Part shown: in pieces, positions 47,611-55,654 of the stretch
Position numbering within the stretch: the stretch's first letter is position 1
Layout of the letters: every line of letters begins with the position of its first letter
Assembly: GCF_001422815.1 (NCBI RefSeq)
Contig: NZ_LMMP01000034.1
Location: forward strand, 240,140 to 304,139
Origin: Methylobacterium sp. Leaf91
GTDB taxonomy: Bacteria > Pseudomonadota > Alphaproteobacteria > Rhizobiales > Beijerinckiaceae
Reading direction: 5' to 3'
Length of the DNA stretch: 64,000 nt
Translations under genes and position numbers: made by a program
The notes under the pieces: model-generated
Told to the model about the DNA's origin: nothing
Database searches by the model: none
What the model saw: only the letters and a program-made list of their open reading frames with translations

Positions 47611-48090
47611 ATGGAGTACGTCGATCTCCTACGCTGGCTGCACGTCATCGGCGCGACGATCCTGCTCGGCACCGGAACCGGCATCGCCTTCTTCATGACG
47701 ATGGCGCACCGCACGGGGCGGCCCGACCTGATCGCCCATGTGGCGGGGACGGTGGTCGTCGCCGACATGCTCTTCACGGCGACAGCCGCCGTGATCCAAC
47801 CGGTGACGGGCTGGCTCCTGGCGCGCGCGGTGGGCTGGCCCCTCTCGGAGGGATGGATCGCCCTGTCGCTGATTCTCTACGTCGTCATCGGCTTGTTCTG
47901 GCTGCCGGTCGTCAGGATCCAGATGACCCTGCGCGATCTCGCCATGGCTGCGGCCCGATTAGGGATACCCCTCCCACCGCGCTACCATGCTCTCTACCGG
48001 GCCTGGTTCACCTGCGGTTTTCCCGCCTTCGCCGCCATGCTCGGCATCGTCTGGCTGATGACGGCGAAACCGAGATTCGCCCTGTTCTGA
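47611..48090 (+). CDS. DUF2269-like integral membrane protein
   Basis: 159 residues with four hydrophobic helices. It begins MEYVDLLRWLHVIGATILLGTG, typical of DUF2269, whose conserved His is in the first helix. Co-transcribed with the SDR/DoxX-like gene and ends 7 bp from the convergent dxr stop. The function is unknown; by analogy to other small His-bearing membrane proteins it could be linked to heme or redox, but that is weak inference. Confidence 0.8.
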   Translation: MEYVDLLRWLHVIGATILLGTGTGIAFFMTMAHRTGRPDLIAHVAGTVVVADMLFTATAAVIQPVTGWLLARAVGWPLSEGWIALSLILYVVIGLFWLPVVRIQMTLRDLAMAAARLGIPLPPRYHALYRAWFTCGFPAFAAMLGIVWLMTAKPRFALF

Positions 48091-48097
48091 GCGGACC

Positions 48098-49267
48098 TCA
48101 GGCGGCCGATGGCAGCGCCTTGGCGCTCCAGGCGCGGACATGGGCGTCGATGGCCAGAGCCTCGTCCACGTCGGCGGGCGCGCTGCGATACTCCGGGGCG
48201 AAATGCTCGCAGGCCCGCTCCACCAGTTCGGCGATCCCGTAGAAGCCGATCTCGCCGCGGATGAAGGCGGCCACCGCGATCTCGTTGGCGGCGTTCATCA
48301 CCGTCGGGGCGGCGCCGCCCTCCGCGAGCGCGGCGCGTGCGATGCGCAGGCAGGGGAAACGCACCTCGTCCGCCGCCTCGAAGGTGAGGCTGCCGACGGC
48401 GGCGAGATCGAGGGAGCGTCCCCGCTCGATGGTCAAACGGTCGCCAAGGCCGAGGCAATGGGCGATGGGGACGCGCATGTCCGGCATGGCGAGGCCGGCC
48501 GTCACGGCGCCGTCGCGCCAGGTGATGAGGCCGTGCACGATCGATTGCGGATGCACGATCACGTCGAGGCGTTCGGCCTCGATGGCGAACAGGTGATGCG
48601 CCTCGATGAGTTCAAGGCCCTTGTTCATCAGCGACGCCGAATCGATGTTGATCTTCATGCCCATCGACCAGGTCGGATGAGCCGCCGCCTCGGTGGGCGA
48701 AGCTGCGCCGATGCGCTCCCGCGTCCAGGTGCGGAACGGGCCGCCGGACGCGGTGATGGTCATCTTGGTCACGTCCGAGACGCGACCGTCCCCGAGCGCC
48801 TGGGCCAGGGCATTGTGCTCGGAATCGACGGGCAGCAGCGTCGCCTTGAACCGCGCGGCGTCGCGCATGAAGGCATCGCCGGCGCAGACGAGGCTCTCCT
48901 TGTTGGCGAGGGCGACGGTACGGCCGAGGCGCAGGGCCGCATGGGTCGGGCGCAGGCCCGCCGCACCGCTCACCGCAGCCACGACGATGTCGGCATCACG
49001 AGCCACGGCTTCGAGGACGGCGCTGTCGCCTGCCCCGTTGGCGATGCCGGTGCCGGACAGCGCCTCGCGCAGGGCGGGTCCCTGGCTCTCGTCGGCGAGC
49101 GCGGCGAAATCCGCGCCGATCTCACGGGCGAGCTTTGCCAAAGCGGCGGCATCGCGGCCACCGACGAGGGCGCCGATCCGAAAGCGCTCGGGATGCTGGG
49201 CCAGCAGGTCGGTGGTGGAACGACCGATGGACCCGGTGGCGCCGAGGATGGTGACGGTATGGGTCAA
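48098..49267 (-). CDS. dxr: 1-deoxy-D-xylulose 5-phosphate reductoisomerase
   Basis: 389 residues from TTG at 49267; AAGGAA lies upstream with about eight bases of spacing, and the protein then begins MTHTVTILGATGSIGRST, as expected. It makes 2-C-methylerythritol 4-phosphate in the MEP isoprenoid pathway using NADPH. The metal-binding DSEHNAL and the HPTWSMGMKINIDSASLMN segments are intact. It lies 13 bp after cdsA. Confidence 0.96.
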   Translation of the reverse strand: MTHTVTILGATGSIGRSTTDLLAQHPERFRIGALVGGRDAAALAKLAREIGADFAALADESQGPALREALSGTGIANGAGDSAVLEAVARDADIVVAAVSGAAGLRPTHAALRLGRTVALANKESLVCAGDAFMRDAARFKATLLPVDSEHNALAQALGDGRVSDVTKMTITASGGPFRTWTRERIGAASPTEAAAHPTWSMGMKINIDSASLMNKGLELIEAHHLFAIEAERLDVIVHPQSIVHGLITWRDGAVTAGLAMPDMRVPIAHCLGLGDRLTIERGRSLDLAAVGSLTFEAADEVRFPCLRIARAALAEGGAAPTVMNAANEIAVAAFIRGEIGFYGIAELVERACEHFAPEYRSAPADVDEALAIDAHVRAWSAKALPSAA

Positions 49268-49280
49268 CGGATCGATTCCT

Positions 49281-50147
49281 TCAGACCACCGCCAAGCGGT
49301 GGGCAACGAGATAAAGGCCGGCGAGCACGGCCACGGCGAAGAAGCCGTCGAGCCGATCCATGACACCGCCATGGCCCGGGATCGAACGGCCCGAATCCTT
49401 CACGCCGTAATGCCGCTTGAGCCCCGATTCGGCGAGATCGCCGGCTTGGCTCAGGATGGACGCGAGGGCGCTGGTAATGGCGACCACGACGAGGGGTGCG
49501 TTCGCCAGACTGCTCCACCCCTGCGAGCGCGCGGCCATCACCAGCAGGGTGCCGGCGGCGATGCCCGCCGCGAGACCGCCGAGTGAGCCGGACCACGTCT
49601 TCTTGGGGCTCACCGACGGCATTAGCTTCGGCCCGCCGAAGGTCCGACCGGTGATGTAGGCGACGATGTCGGTGGACCAGACCACGGCGAACATCCAGGC
49701 CGGCCCGAAGATGCCGATGGCCGGGTCGTCACGCAAAGCCGGGGGAACCAGGGCCAGCACCGCGGCACTGAGGAAGCCGATCACGACGCGGCCCCGTCCG
49801 CCCGAATCCCGGACGATCACGACGAGGGCAACGAGGGTCAGAACCGCGACCGCGAGCCAGACCAGTGCCGGAGCATCCAGGCGCAGGCAGAGGGCGAGGG
49901 CGAACAGCCCCACCGCAGTCACGGCCACGACGGCCCGGACCGGCGCGATCCGGCTGATTGTGATCCATTCGCCCGCGAAGACGATGCCGGCGATGAGCCA
50001 GATGGCGGCGAAGGCCCAGCCGCCGAGGAACAGCGTGGTCAGCACGATTGTCGCCAGTACGATGGCGGACGCCGTGCGAAGCTGGAATTCGCGGCCGCCG
50101 AGGGGGCCGCGCCTCGGCGCGGATGCCGCGTCGCCGGGCGAGGCCAT
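49281..50147 (-). CDS. cdsA: Phosphatidate cytidylyltransferase
   Basis: 288 residues from the ATG at 50147, which overlaps the uppS stop (TGATG); a GTG one codon upstream is possible. It is a polytopic membrane enzyme making CDP-diacylglycerol for phospholipids. The signature is near the C-terminus: KRHYGVKDSGRSIPGHGGVMDRLDG with its metal-binding Asp residues. SPKKTWSGSLGGL is also typical. Confidence 0.95.
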   Translation of the reverse strand: MASPGDAASAPRRGPLGGREFQLRTASAIVLATIVLTTLFLGGWAFAAIWLIAGIVFAGEWITISRIAPVRAVVAVTAVGLFALALCLRLDAPALVWLAVAVLTLVALVVIVRDSGGRGRVVIGFLSAAVLALVPPALRDDPAIGIFGPAWMFAVVWSTDIVAYITGRTFGGPKLMPSVSPKKTWSGSLGGLAAGIAAGTLLVMAARSQGWSSLANAPLVVVAITSALASILSQAGDLAESGLKRHYGVKDSGRSIPGHGGVMDRLDGFFAVAVLAGLYLVAHRLAVV

Positions 50148-51028
50148 CACCCGGCCTTGCCGCTGAGGCCACCGAAGCGGCGATCACGGCGATGATACTC
50201 ATCGATGGCCGCATGGAAGCAGGCGTGATCGAAATCCGGCCAGAATTCCGGCACGATCACGTATTCGGCGTAGGCCGTCTGCCATGTGAGGAAGTTCGAC
50301 AAACGCTGCTCGCCCGAGGTCCGGATGACGAGGTCGGGATCGGGGATGCCGGTGGTGTCGAGGGCTTGGGCGATGGCCTCGAGGCCGATCTCGGCCGGGC
50401 TCATCCGCCCGTCGGCCACTGCCTGGGCCAGGGTCCGGACCGCCCGCAGGATCTCCTGGCGCCCGCCGTAATTGAAGGCGATCACCAAGGTGAGGCCGGT
50501 ATTGCCGCGGGTCCGCGACTCGGCCTCGTCGAGCAGCGCGGCGATATCGGTGCTCAGGCCCTCGCGGGCGCCGATGATCTTGACGCGCACGTTGTTGCCG
50601 TGGAGCTCGGCGAGGTCGCGGCGCACGAACAGCTTCAACAGGCCCATGAGATCGGCGATTTCGGCCGGCGGCCGGCGCCAGTTCTCGGAGGAGAAGCTGT
50701 AGATCGTCAGATAGGAAACGCCGAGTTCGATCGCGGAGCGGACCGCGCGGCGCACCGCCTCGACGCCGCGGCGATGCCCCTCCACCCGCGGAAGACCACG
50801 GCGCGCAGCCCAGCGGCCGTTGCCATCCATGATGATGGCCACATGGGCCGGCGCCGCCGGACGGGTGACGGGAGACGGGCCTGACCCCGAAGTCTCGGTA
50901 TCGCGCGAGGCGAGGCCGACCGCGACGCTGGCGGTGTCCCTATCCCCGGCCGCAGATACCTCGATCTGACGCGCGCCCTCTGAGCGACCCAACGCGCTTC
51001 TCCCCGTCCCTGATTCCGTCGATTCCAT
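50147..51028 (-). CDS. uppS: Undecaprenyl diphosphate synthase (cis-prenyltransferase)
   Basis: 293 residues from the ATG at 51028. It makes the C55 carrier lipid for peptidoglycan and O-antigen. The catalytic Asp is in HVAIIMDGNGRWA, with YLTIYSFSSENWRRP and DLVIRTSGEQRLSNFLTWQ as further signatures. About 60 residues before the catalytic core are extra and low-complexity, so the true start could be further in. No clear ribosome site was found. Confidence 0.94.
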   Translation of the reverse strand: MESTESGTGRSALGRSEGARQIEVSAAGDRDTASVAVGLASRDTETSGSGPSPVTRPAAPAHVAIIMDGNGRWAARRGLPRVEGHRRGVEAVRRAVRSAIELGVSYLTIYSFSSENWRRPPAEIADLMGLLKLFVRRDLAELHGNNVRVKIIGAREGLSTDIAALLDEAESRTRGNTGLTLVIAFNYGGRQEILRAVRTLAQAVADGRMSPAEIGLEAIAQALDTTGIPDPDLVIRTSGEQRLSNFLTWQTAYAEYVIVPEFWPDFDHACFHAAIDEYHRRDRRFGGLSGKAG

Positions 51029-51041
51029 ACCAGTCCACAAC

Positions 51042-51605
51042 TTAGACCTGCATGATTTCCTTTTCCTTGGAGGCGAGAACGCCGTCGATGTCGGCGATGT
51101 GCTGGTCGGTCACCTTCTGCACTTCGGTGGCCTGACGCTTCTCGTCGTCCTCGCTGATGGCGCTTTCCTTCTCGAGCTTCTTGAGATGATCGAGCGCATC
51201 GCGGCGGACGTGGCGGACCGCGACGCGGGCCTCCTCGGTATATTTATGAGCGACCTTGACCATTTCCTTGCGGCGCTGCTCGTTCATCTCCGGAACGCGC
51301 AGGCGGATAGTCTGACCCTCGGTCTGAGGGTTCAGGCCGAGATCGGATTCACGAATCGCCTTCTCCACGGCGGCGACCATGCTGCGGTCCCAGACCGAGA
51401 TCGACAGAAGGCGCGGCTCGGGCACGCTCACCGTGGCGACCTGGGCCATCGGCATGGACGACCCATAGGCATCGACATTGATCGGGTCGAGAATGCTCGG
51501 GGTCGCGCGTCCGGTCCGCAGAGAACCGAGATCCTTCGACAGCGCGCTGACGGCGCCCTGCATCCGGCGCTTGATATCGTTCAGGTCGAACTCTGGGGTC
51601 GCCAT
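51042..51605 (-). CDS. frr: Ribosome recycling factor
   Basis: 187 residues, the standard length. It releases ribosomes from mRNA after termination with EF-G. The start MATPEFDLNDIKRRM and the core LRTGRATPSILDPI, RLRVPEMNEQRRKEMVKVAHKY and RVAVRHVRRDALDHLK are diagnostic. It lies a few bases upstream of uppS and 150 bp downstream of the BLUF gene. Confidence 0.97.
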   Translation of the reverse strand: MATPEFDLNDIKRRMQGAVSALSKDLGSLRTGRATPSILDPINVDAYGSSMPMAQVATVSVPEPRLLSISVWDRSMVAAVEKAIRESDLGLNPQTEGQTIRLRVPEMNEQRRKEMVKVAHKYTEEARVAVRHVRRDALDHLKKLEKESAISEDDEKRQATEVQKVTDQHIADIDGVLASKEKEIMQV

Positions 51606-51755
51606 ACTGTGTGTCCCGACGAGAATGAGAGAAAAGGCGTTGGGCCGCCGGGGCCCGTGCGTGCGGCCTCAATGAACCAAAATCCGACAGGTCGCAAATG
51701 GCGTTCGCGCGCGCGGCGGATCAAATCGACGATGCGAGGCGGCTTCGCGATCTGC

Positions 51756-52241
51756 CTATCGCGCGACCGGCTTCCTCTCCGCTAGTCCCGGCGGGCCGGA
51801 GCGCTGGACGAAATGGTTTGCATCGAGCTCCGTGAACGCCTGGAGCAGCGCGATGATGGCTCCCGCCGACATCTCCGTAGGGTCGAACTTCGCCGTGGGA
51901 CCGTATTGGAGATAGAGGGCGTTGAGGGCCTCCGAGCGGCCTGCATAACCGACCATCCATCCCCGCAACGCACGCTGCTGCAATGGAACGGCAGAGACGA
52001 GAACCATACCGCTGTGACGGCTGTCCGCCGCCAGAGCCCTGAGCTGCTCCGAGATCGTCGACGTCTCGCCCTCCATGGCCTGGAGGAAGAAATCCTCGTT
52101 GAACACGAGGGCGCCCGTCATGCCCGACGCATGATCGTAGCGGTTGCAGGAGGCCAGGATGTCCCTGACCATGTCACGCATCGAACCACCCGTCAGCTTG
52201 ACGAGATTCCGGCTATAGAAAACGAACTGCGACAAGGGCAT
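51756..52241 (-). CDS. BLUF-domain blue-light photoreceptor (single domain)
   Basis: 161 residues. BLUF domains bind FAD and sense blue light through a Tyr-Gln pair. Visible key residues are Tyr9 (FVFYSRN), Asn33, Gln54 (FFLQAMEGE), the DSRH motif at 73-76 and Trp95-Met96. TGALVFNEDFFLQ is typical. After residue 110 there is only a short helical tail and no output domain, so it must act through a partner. It lies between pyrH and frr with about 150 bp of non-coding DNA on each side, so it probably has its own promoter. Confidence 0.87.
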   Translation of the reverse strand: MPLSQFVFYSRNLVKLTGGSMRDMVRDILASCNRYDHASGMTGALVFNEDFFLQAMEGETSTISEQLRALAADSRHSGMVLVSAVPLQQRALRGWMVGYAGRSEALNALYLQYGPTAKFDPTEMSAGAIIALLQAFTELDANHFVQRSGPPGLAERKPVAR

Positions 52242-52402
52242 CGACTATGCTCGGCAGCCGCATCGGGCAGGCGGCAGGCGTTCCCTTTCACAGGAAGAGA
52301 GAAAATCCTCAAGAAACCCTGATGCCGAAATCGAGCGAGCAACTGGGAGGCCGCTACGCATCAACTCGTAACGACGAACCCGATACTCGAGATACTATGT
52401 CG

Positions 52403-53125
52403 TCAGGGCACGACGTGCGTCGAAGGAGCGTTCCCCGTCAGGATCGCCGTGACCGAACTGGGGGCATGAACAGAGCCGACGACGATGGAGATGCGGCTCT
52501 CGCGGGCCAGCGCGAAGGCGGCGGTATCCATGATCTTGAGGTCGCGTGCGATGGCATCGTCATGGGTGAGGCGGTCGTAGCGCACCGCCGAAGGATCTTT
52601 CTTCGGATCGGCCGAATAGACGCCATCGACCTGGGTCGCCTTGAGCACGGCGCCGCAGCGCAGCTCGGCCGCGCGGAGAACGGCGGCGGTATCGGTGGTG
52701 AAATACGGGTTGCCGGTGCCCCCGGCGAGGACGACCACCTGGCCCTTGTCGAGATGGTGCAGAGCCGGTTGGCGCGCATAGGTCTCGCAGATCGTCGGCA
52801 TCGACACCGCGGACATCGTCCGGGCCGGCACGCCGGCGGCATTGAGGGCCGTCTCGAGGGCGAGGGAGTTCATCACCGTGGCGATCATGCCCAGCGAGTC
52901 GCCGGTGGCGCGATCGATCCACCCCGCCGACGAGATGCGCGCGCCACGGATCATGTTACCGCCCCCGACCACGAGTGCGACCTGAAACCCGGCCTCCAGG
53001 GTCTTGGCGATATCGTCCGCCAGGGCCGCCAGGAGCGGGGGATGCAGCCAGTACCCGTCCGGGGCGGCCAGGGCCTCGCCCGACAGCTTCACGAGGACGC
53101 GGCGAAACGGTTTGGTCTCCGGCAT
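52403..53125 (-). CDS. pyrH: Uridylate kinase
   Basis: 240 residues from the ATG at 53125 (MPETKPFRRVLVKLSGEAL), with GAGGGG nine bases upstream. It phosphorylates UMP to UDP. VVGGGNMIRGARI, DSLGMIATVMNSLAL, GGTGNPYFTTDTAA and ATQVDGVYSADP are conserved. A terminator upstream ends tsf, so pyrH must have its own promoter in 53126-53290. Confidence 0.97.
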   Translation of the reverse strand: MPETKPFRRVLVKLSGEALAAPDGYWLHPPLLAALADDIAKTLEAGFQVALVVGGGNMIRGARISSAGWIDRATGDSLGMIATVMNSLALETALNAAGVPARTMSAVSMPTICETYARQPALHHLDKGQVVVLAGGTGNPYFTTDTAAVLRAAELRCGAVLKATQVDGVYSADPKKDPSAVRYDRLTHDDAIARDLKIMDTAAFALARESRISIVVGSVHAPSSVTAILTGNAPSTHVVP

Positions 53126-53290
53126 GGCGCCAGTCCCCTCAAGCACCGGCGCAAGGCCGAACGATTCAATCGGAAGCGCCCGCTGTCTATCGCATGGCGG
53201 TCGCGAAGGTCGAGGGGCAGGACCGTCTTAGTATGTCATCTCGGGGATCGGTCGCCGGACCTGTGGAGAGACCAGGTGGGATCGATGGTC

Positions 53291-53335
53291 GAAAAACACG
53301 GAACGGGCGGCGGCATCGCTGCCACCGCCCGTTCC
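53291..53335 (-). terminator. Rho-independent terminator after tsf
   Basis: Perfect 11-bp arms (53300-53310 and 53325-53335) with a partly paired inner loop, followed on the minus strand by GTGTTTTTC (T-run at 53292-53296). Confidence 0.92.
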
Positions 53336-53369
53336 AAGAAACAGTTGTCGATCCAGAAGGTTGGCGGCG

Positions 53370-54293
53370 TCAGCCGCGAGCGGCAGCCGCGACTTCGGTG
53401 GCGAAATCGGGAGCCTCTTCCTTCTCGATGCCCTCGCCGAGTGCGTAGCGCACGAAAGCGGTGAGCTTCACCGGCGCGCCGGCCTTACCCTCGGCTTCCT
53501 TCAGCACCTGCGTGATCGTCTTGGAGCCGTCATGCACGAAGGGCTGCTCCAGGAGGGTGACCTCCTTGTAGTAGCTCTTCAGGCCGCTCTCGACGATCTT
53601 GGCGAGGACGTGGTCCGGCTTGCCGGCATTCTTCTCGCGCAGGATGTTGCTCTCGCGCTCGAGCACGGCCTGATCGACGCCAGCGGCATCCAGCGCCACC
53701 GGGTTCGTCGCGGCGACGTGCATGGCGATCTGACGGCCGAGGGTGGAGAGAACCTCCACGTCGCCTTCGGATTCGAGCGCGACCAGCACGCCGATCTTGC
53801 CGAGGCCGTCGGCGACCTGAGCGTGGACGTAGGACGCGATCACACCCTTGGTCACGTCGAGCTTGGCCACGCGGCGCAGGGTCATGTTCTCGCCGATCGT
53901 GGCGATGAGGCTGGAGAGCGACTCCTTGACCGTGGTCGAACCACCGGGGAAGTGAGCGGCCTCGAGGCCTTCGAGCGAACCGTCGGTGTCGAGGGCGAGC
54001 TTGGCGGCTTCACGGGCGAAGGCCTGGAAGCTGTCGTTGCGCGCAACGAAGTCGGTCTCGGAATTCACTTCGACGATGGCGGCGTGATGGCCCGACGATT
54101 CGACGGCGACGAGGCCCTCGGCGGCGACGCGGCCGGCCTTCTTGGCGGCCTTGGCCAGGCCCTTCTTGCGCAGCCAGTCGACGGCGGCTTCGATGTCGCC
54201 ATCCGTCTCGTTCAGCGCGCCCTTGCAGTCCATCATGCCCGCGCCGGTCTTTTCGCGGAGCTCTTTCACCAATGCGGCGGTGATGTTGGCCAT
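53370..54293 (-). CDS. tsf: Translation elongation factor Ts
   Basis: 307 residues. EF-Ts recycles EF-Tu by nucleotide exchange. It begins MANITAALVKELREKTGAGMMDCK with the family's TDxxxAxxxLR-like core (DGDIEAAVDWLRKKG) and VEVNSETDFVARN. It lies downstream of rpsB, separated by two tandem hairpins. Confidence 0.98.
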   Translation of the reverse strand: MANITAALVKELREKTGAGMMDCKGALNETDGDIEAAVDWLRKKGLAKAAKKAGRVAAEGLVAVESSGHHAAIVEVNSETDFVARNDSFQAFAREAAKLALDTDGSLEGLEAAHFPGGSTTVKESLSSLIATIGENMTLRRVAKLDVTKGVIASYVHAQVADGLGKIGVLVALESEGDVEVLSTLGRQIAMHVAATNPVALDAAGVDQAVLERESNILREKNAGKPDHVLAKIVESGLKSYYKEVTLLEQPFVHDGSKTITQVLKEAEGKAGAPVKLTAFVRYALGEGIEKEEAPDFATEVAAAARG

Positions 54294-54333
54294 GGCGAGT
54301 CCTCTCTTCGGGTCTGTCTCAAATGATAAAGGA

Positions 54334-54358
54334 GCCCGGCGCTAGGAGCGCCGGGCTT
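54334..54358. terminator. Stem-loop 2 in the rpsB-tsf gap
   Basis: Perfect 10-bp arms AGCCCGGCGC / GCGCCGGGCT with a 5-base loop, followed on the minus strand by CCTTTATC. The weak T-run suggests partial termination (attenuation) between rpsB and tsf. Confidence 0.65.
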
Positions 54359-54383
54359 CGTGGATTGGTTCGACGTCATCGGC

Positions 54384-54405
54384 GGCATCCCGTCACCGGG
54401 ATGCC
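54384..54405. terminator. Stem-loop 1 in the rpsB-tsf gap
   Basis: Perfect 9-bp arms GGCATCCCG / CGGGATGCC with a 4-base loop, starting seven bases after the rpsB stop. It has no T-run and probably protects the rpsB 3' end or acts together with the second stem-loop. Confidence 0.6.
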
Positions 54406-54412
54406 TGAACGA

Positions 54413-55477
54413 TCAGGCGGCGGCAGCAGCCTCGGCGAAGCCACGGGCCTGGTCGACCCAGCCATCGCGGCTGATGCGGCCGTTGAGCTTCAGATCGGCA
54501 TCGACCTTGGCGACCTCGGCATCGGTCATCGCGGCGATCTGCCAGTAATGGTAGACGCCGGCATCGTTGAGCTTCTGGACGATCTGCGGTCCGGCGCCAT
54601 GGAGCTTGGACAGGTCGTCCGGAGCGCCGCGGGGAGCCGAGAGCAGTTCGAAATGCTCGGTGGATTCCACCAGAGCGGCCACGTCGGCCGGATCGAGAGC
54701 GCCGGACTCGACCGAGAGAGCAGCCTCTTCCTCGGGAAGCTCTTCGGCAGTGGGAGCCTCGGAGGCACCGAGGTCGATGCCGCTGGAGCCCTGGCCGCGG
54801 GAGATACCGTCGATCGCGGCGCGGGCGATGAGGTCGCAATAGAGCGAGATCGCGCGGCCGGCATCGTCGTTCGCGGGCACGACATAGGTGATGCCGTCGG
54901 GGTTGCAGTTGGTGTCGACGATGGCCGCCACCGGGATCCCGAGGCGCTGGGCCTCCTTGATCGCGAGCTGCTCCTTGTTGGTGTCGATCACGAACAGCAG
55001 GTCGGGCACGCCGCCCATGTCCTTGATGCCGCCGAGAGCCTTCTCGAGCTTGTCCTTCTCACGGGACAGCATCAGGCGCTCTTTCTTGGTGAGGCCCTGA
55101 CCGCCGCCTTCGAGGGTCTCGTCGACCTTGCGCAGACGGGCGATCGAGCCCGAAATGGTCTTCCAGTTGGTCAGCATGCCGCCGAGCCAGCGGGAATTGA
55201 CGTAGTACTGCGCCGAACGCTTGGCGGCTTCCGCGATCGTGTCAGCGGCCTGACGCTTGGTGCCGACGAACAGCACACGGCCGCCCTTGGCGACGGTGTC
55301 GCTCACGGCCTGCAGGGCCTGGTGAAGGGCCGGGACGGTCTGGGCGAGATCGATGATGTGGATGTTGTTGCGGGTACCGAAGATGTAGGTCTGCATCTTC
55401 GGGTTCCAGCGGTGGGACTGGTGTCCGAAATGGGCGCCCGCTTCGAGGAGCTGACGCATCGTGAAATCAACGGCCAT
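54413..55477 (-). CDS. rpsB: 30S ribosomal protein S2 with long C-terminal extension
   Basis: 354 residues from the ATG at 55477 (MAVDFTMRQLLEAGAHFGHQ). The upstream open frame is non-coding leader. The body is normal S2 (YIFGTRNNIHIIDL, VNSRWLGGMLTNWKT). After about residue 230 there is an acidic linker and a domain of about 60 residues (LSKLHGAGPQIVQKLNDAG and a GRISRDGWVDQAR end) resembling a helix-hairpin-helix motif. E. coli S2 is about 240 residues. Such extensions occur in Rhizobiales S2 and, from memory, in L21. The role is unknown. Confidence 0.96.
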   Translation of the reverse strand: MAVDFTMRQLLEAGAHFGHQSHRWNPKMQTYIFGTRNNIHIIDLAQTVPALHQALQAVSDTVAKGGRVLFVGTKRQAADTIAEAAKRSAQYYVNSRWLGGMLTNWKTISGSIARLRKVDETLEGGGQGLTKKERLMLSREKDKLEKALGGIKDMGGVPDLLFVIDTNKEQLAIKEAQRLGIPVAAIVDTNCNPDGITYVVPANDDAGRAISLYCDLIARAAIDGISRGQGSSGIDLGASEAPTAEELPEEEAALSVESGALDPADVAALVESTEHFELLSAPRGAPDDLSKLHGAGPQIVQKLNDAGVYHYWQIAAMTDAEVAKVDADLKLNGRISRDGWVDQARGFAEAAAAA

Positions 55478-55550
55478 GATCGTTTTCTCTTCCGGTTGAT
55501 GCCGCCGCGGAGGAAGCGACCGACCCTCGAAAGGGACGATCACCGGAAAC

Positions 55551-55570
55551 GCCTCATTCAGGCATGAGGC
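55551..55570. promoter_or_regulatory. Hairpin in the rpsB leader region
   Basis: GCCTCAT-TCAGGC-ATGAGGC, perfect 7-bp arms, about 75-95 bp upstream of the rpsB ATG. In E. coli S2 represses its own mRNA through the 5' leader, so a leader structure here could serve the same purpose. No direct similarity has been tested. Confidence 0.4.
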
Positions 55571-55654
55571 CGGCTCCGCGTGTGGAATGGGCGGGGCCTT
55601 AGCAGAGGATATCCGCCGAGGCAAGGCTATGCGAAGGACATCGCAGGTATCGAA

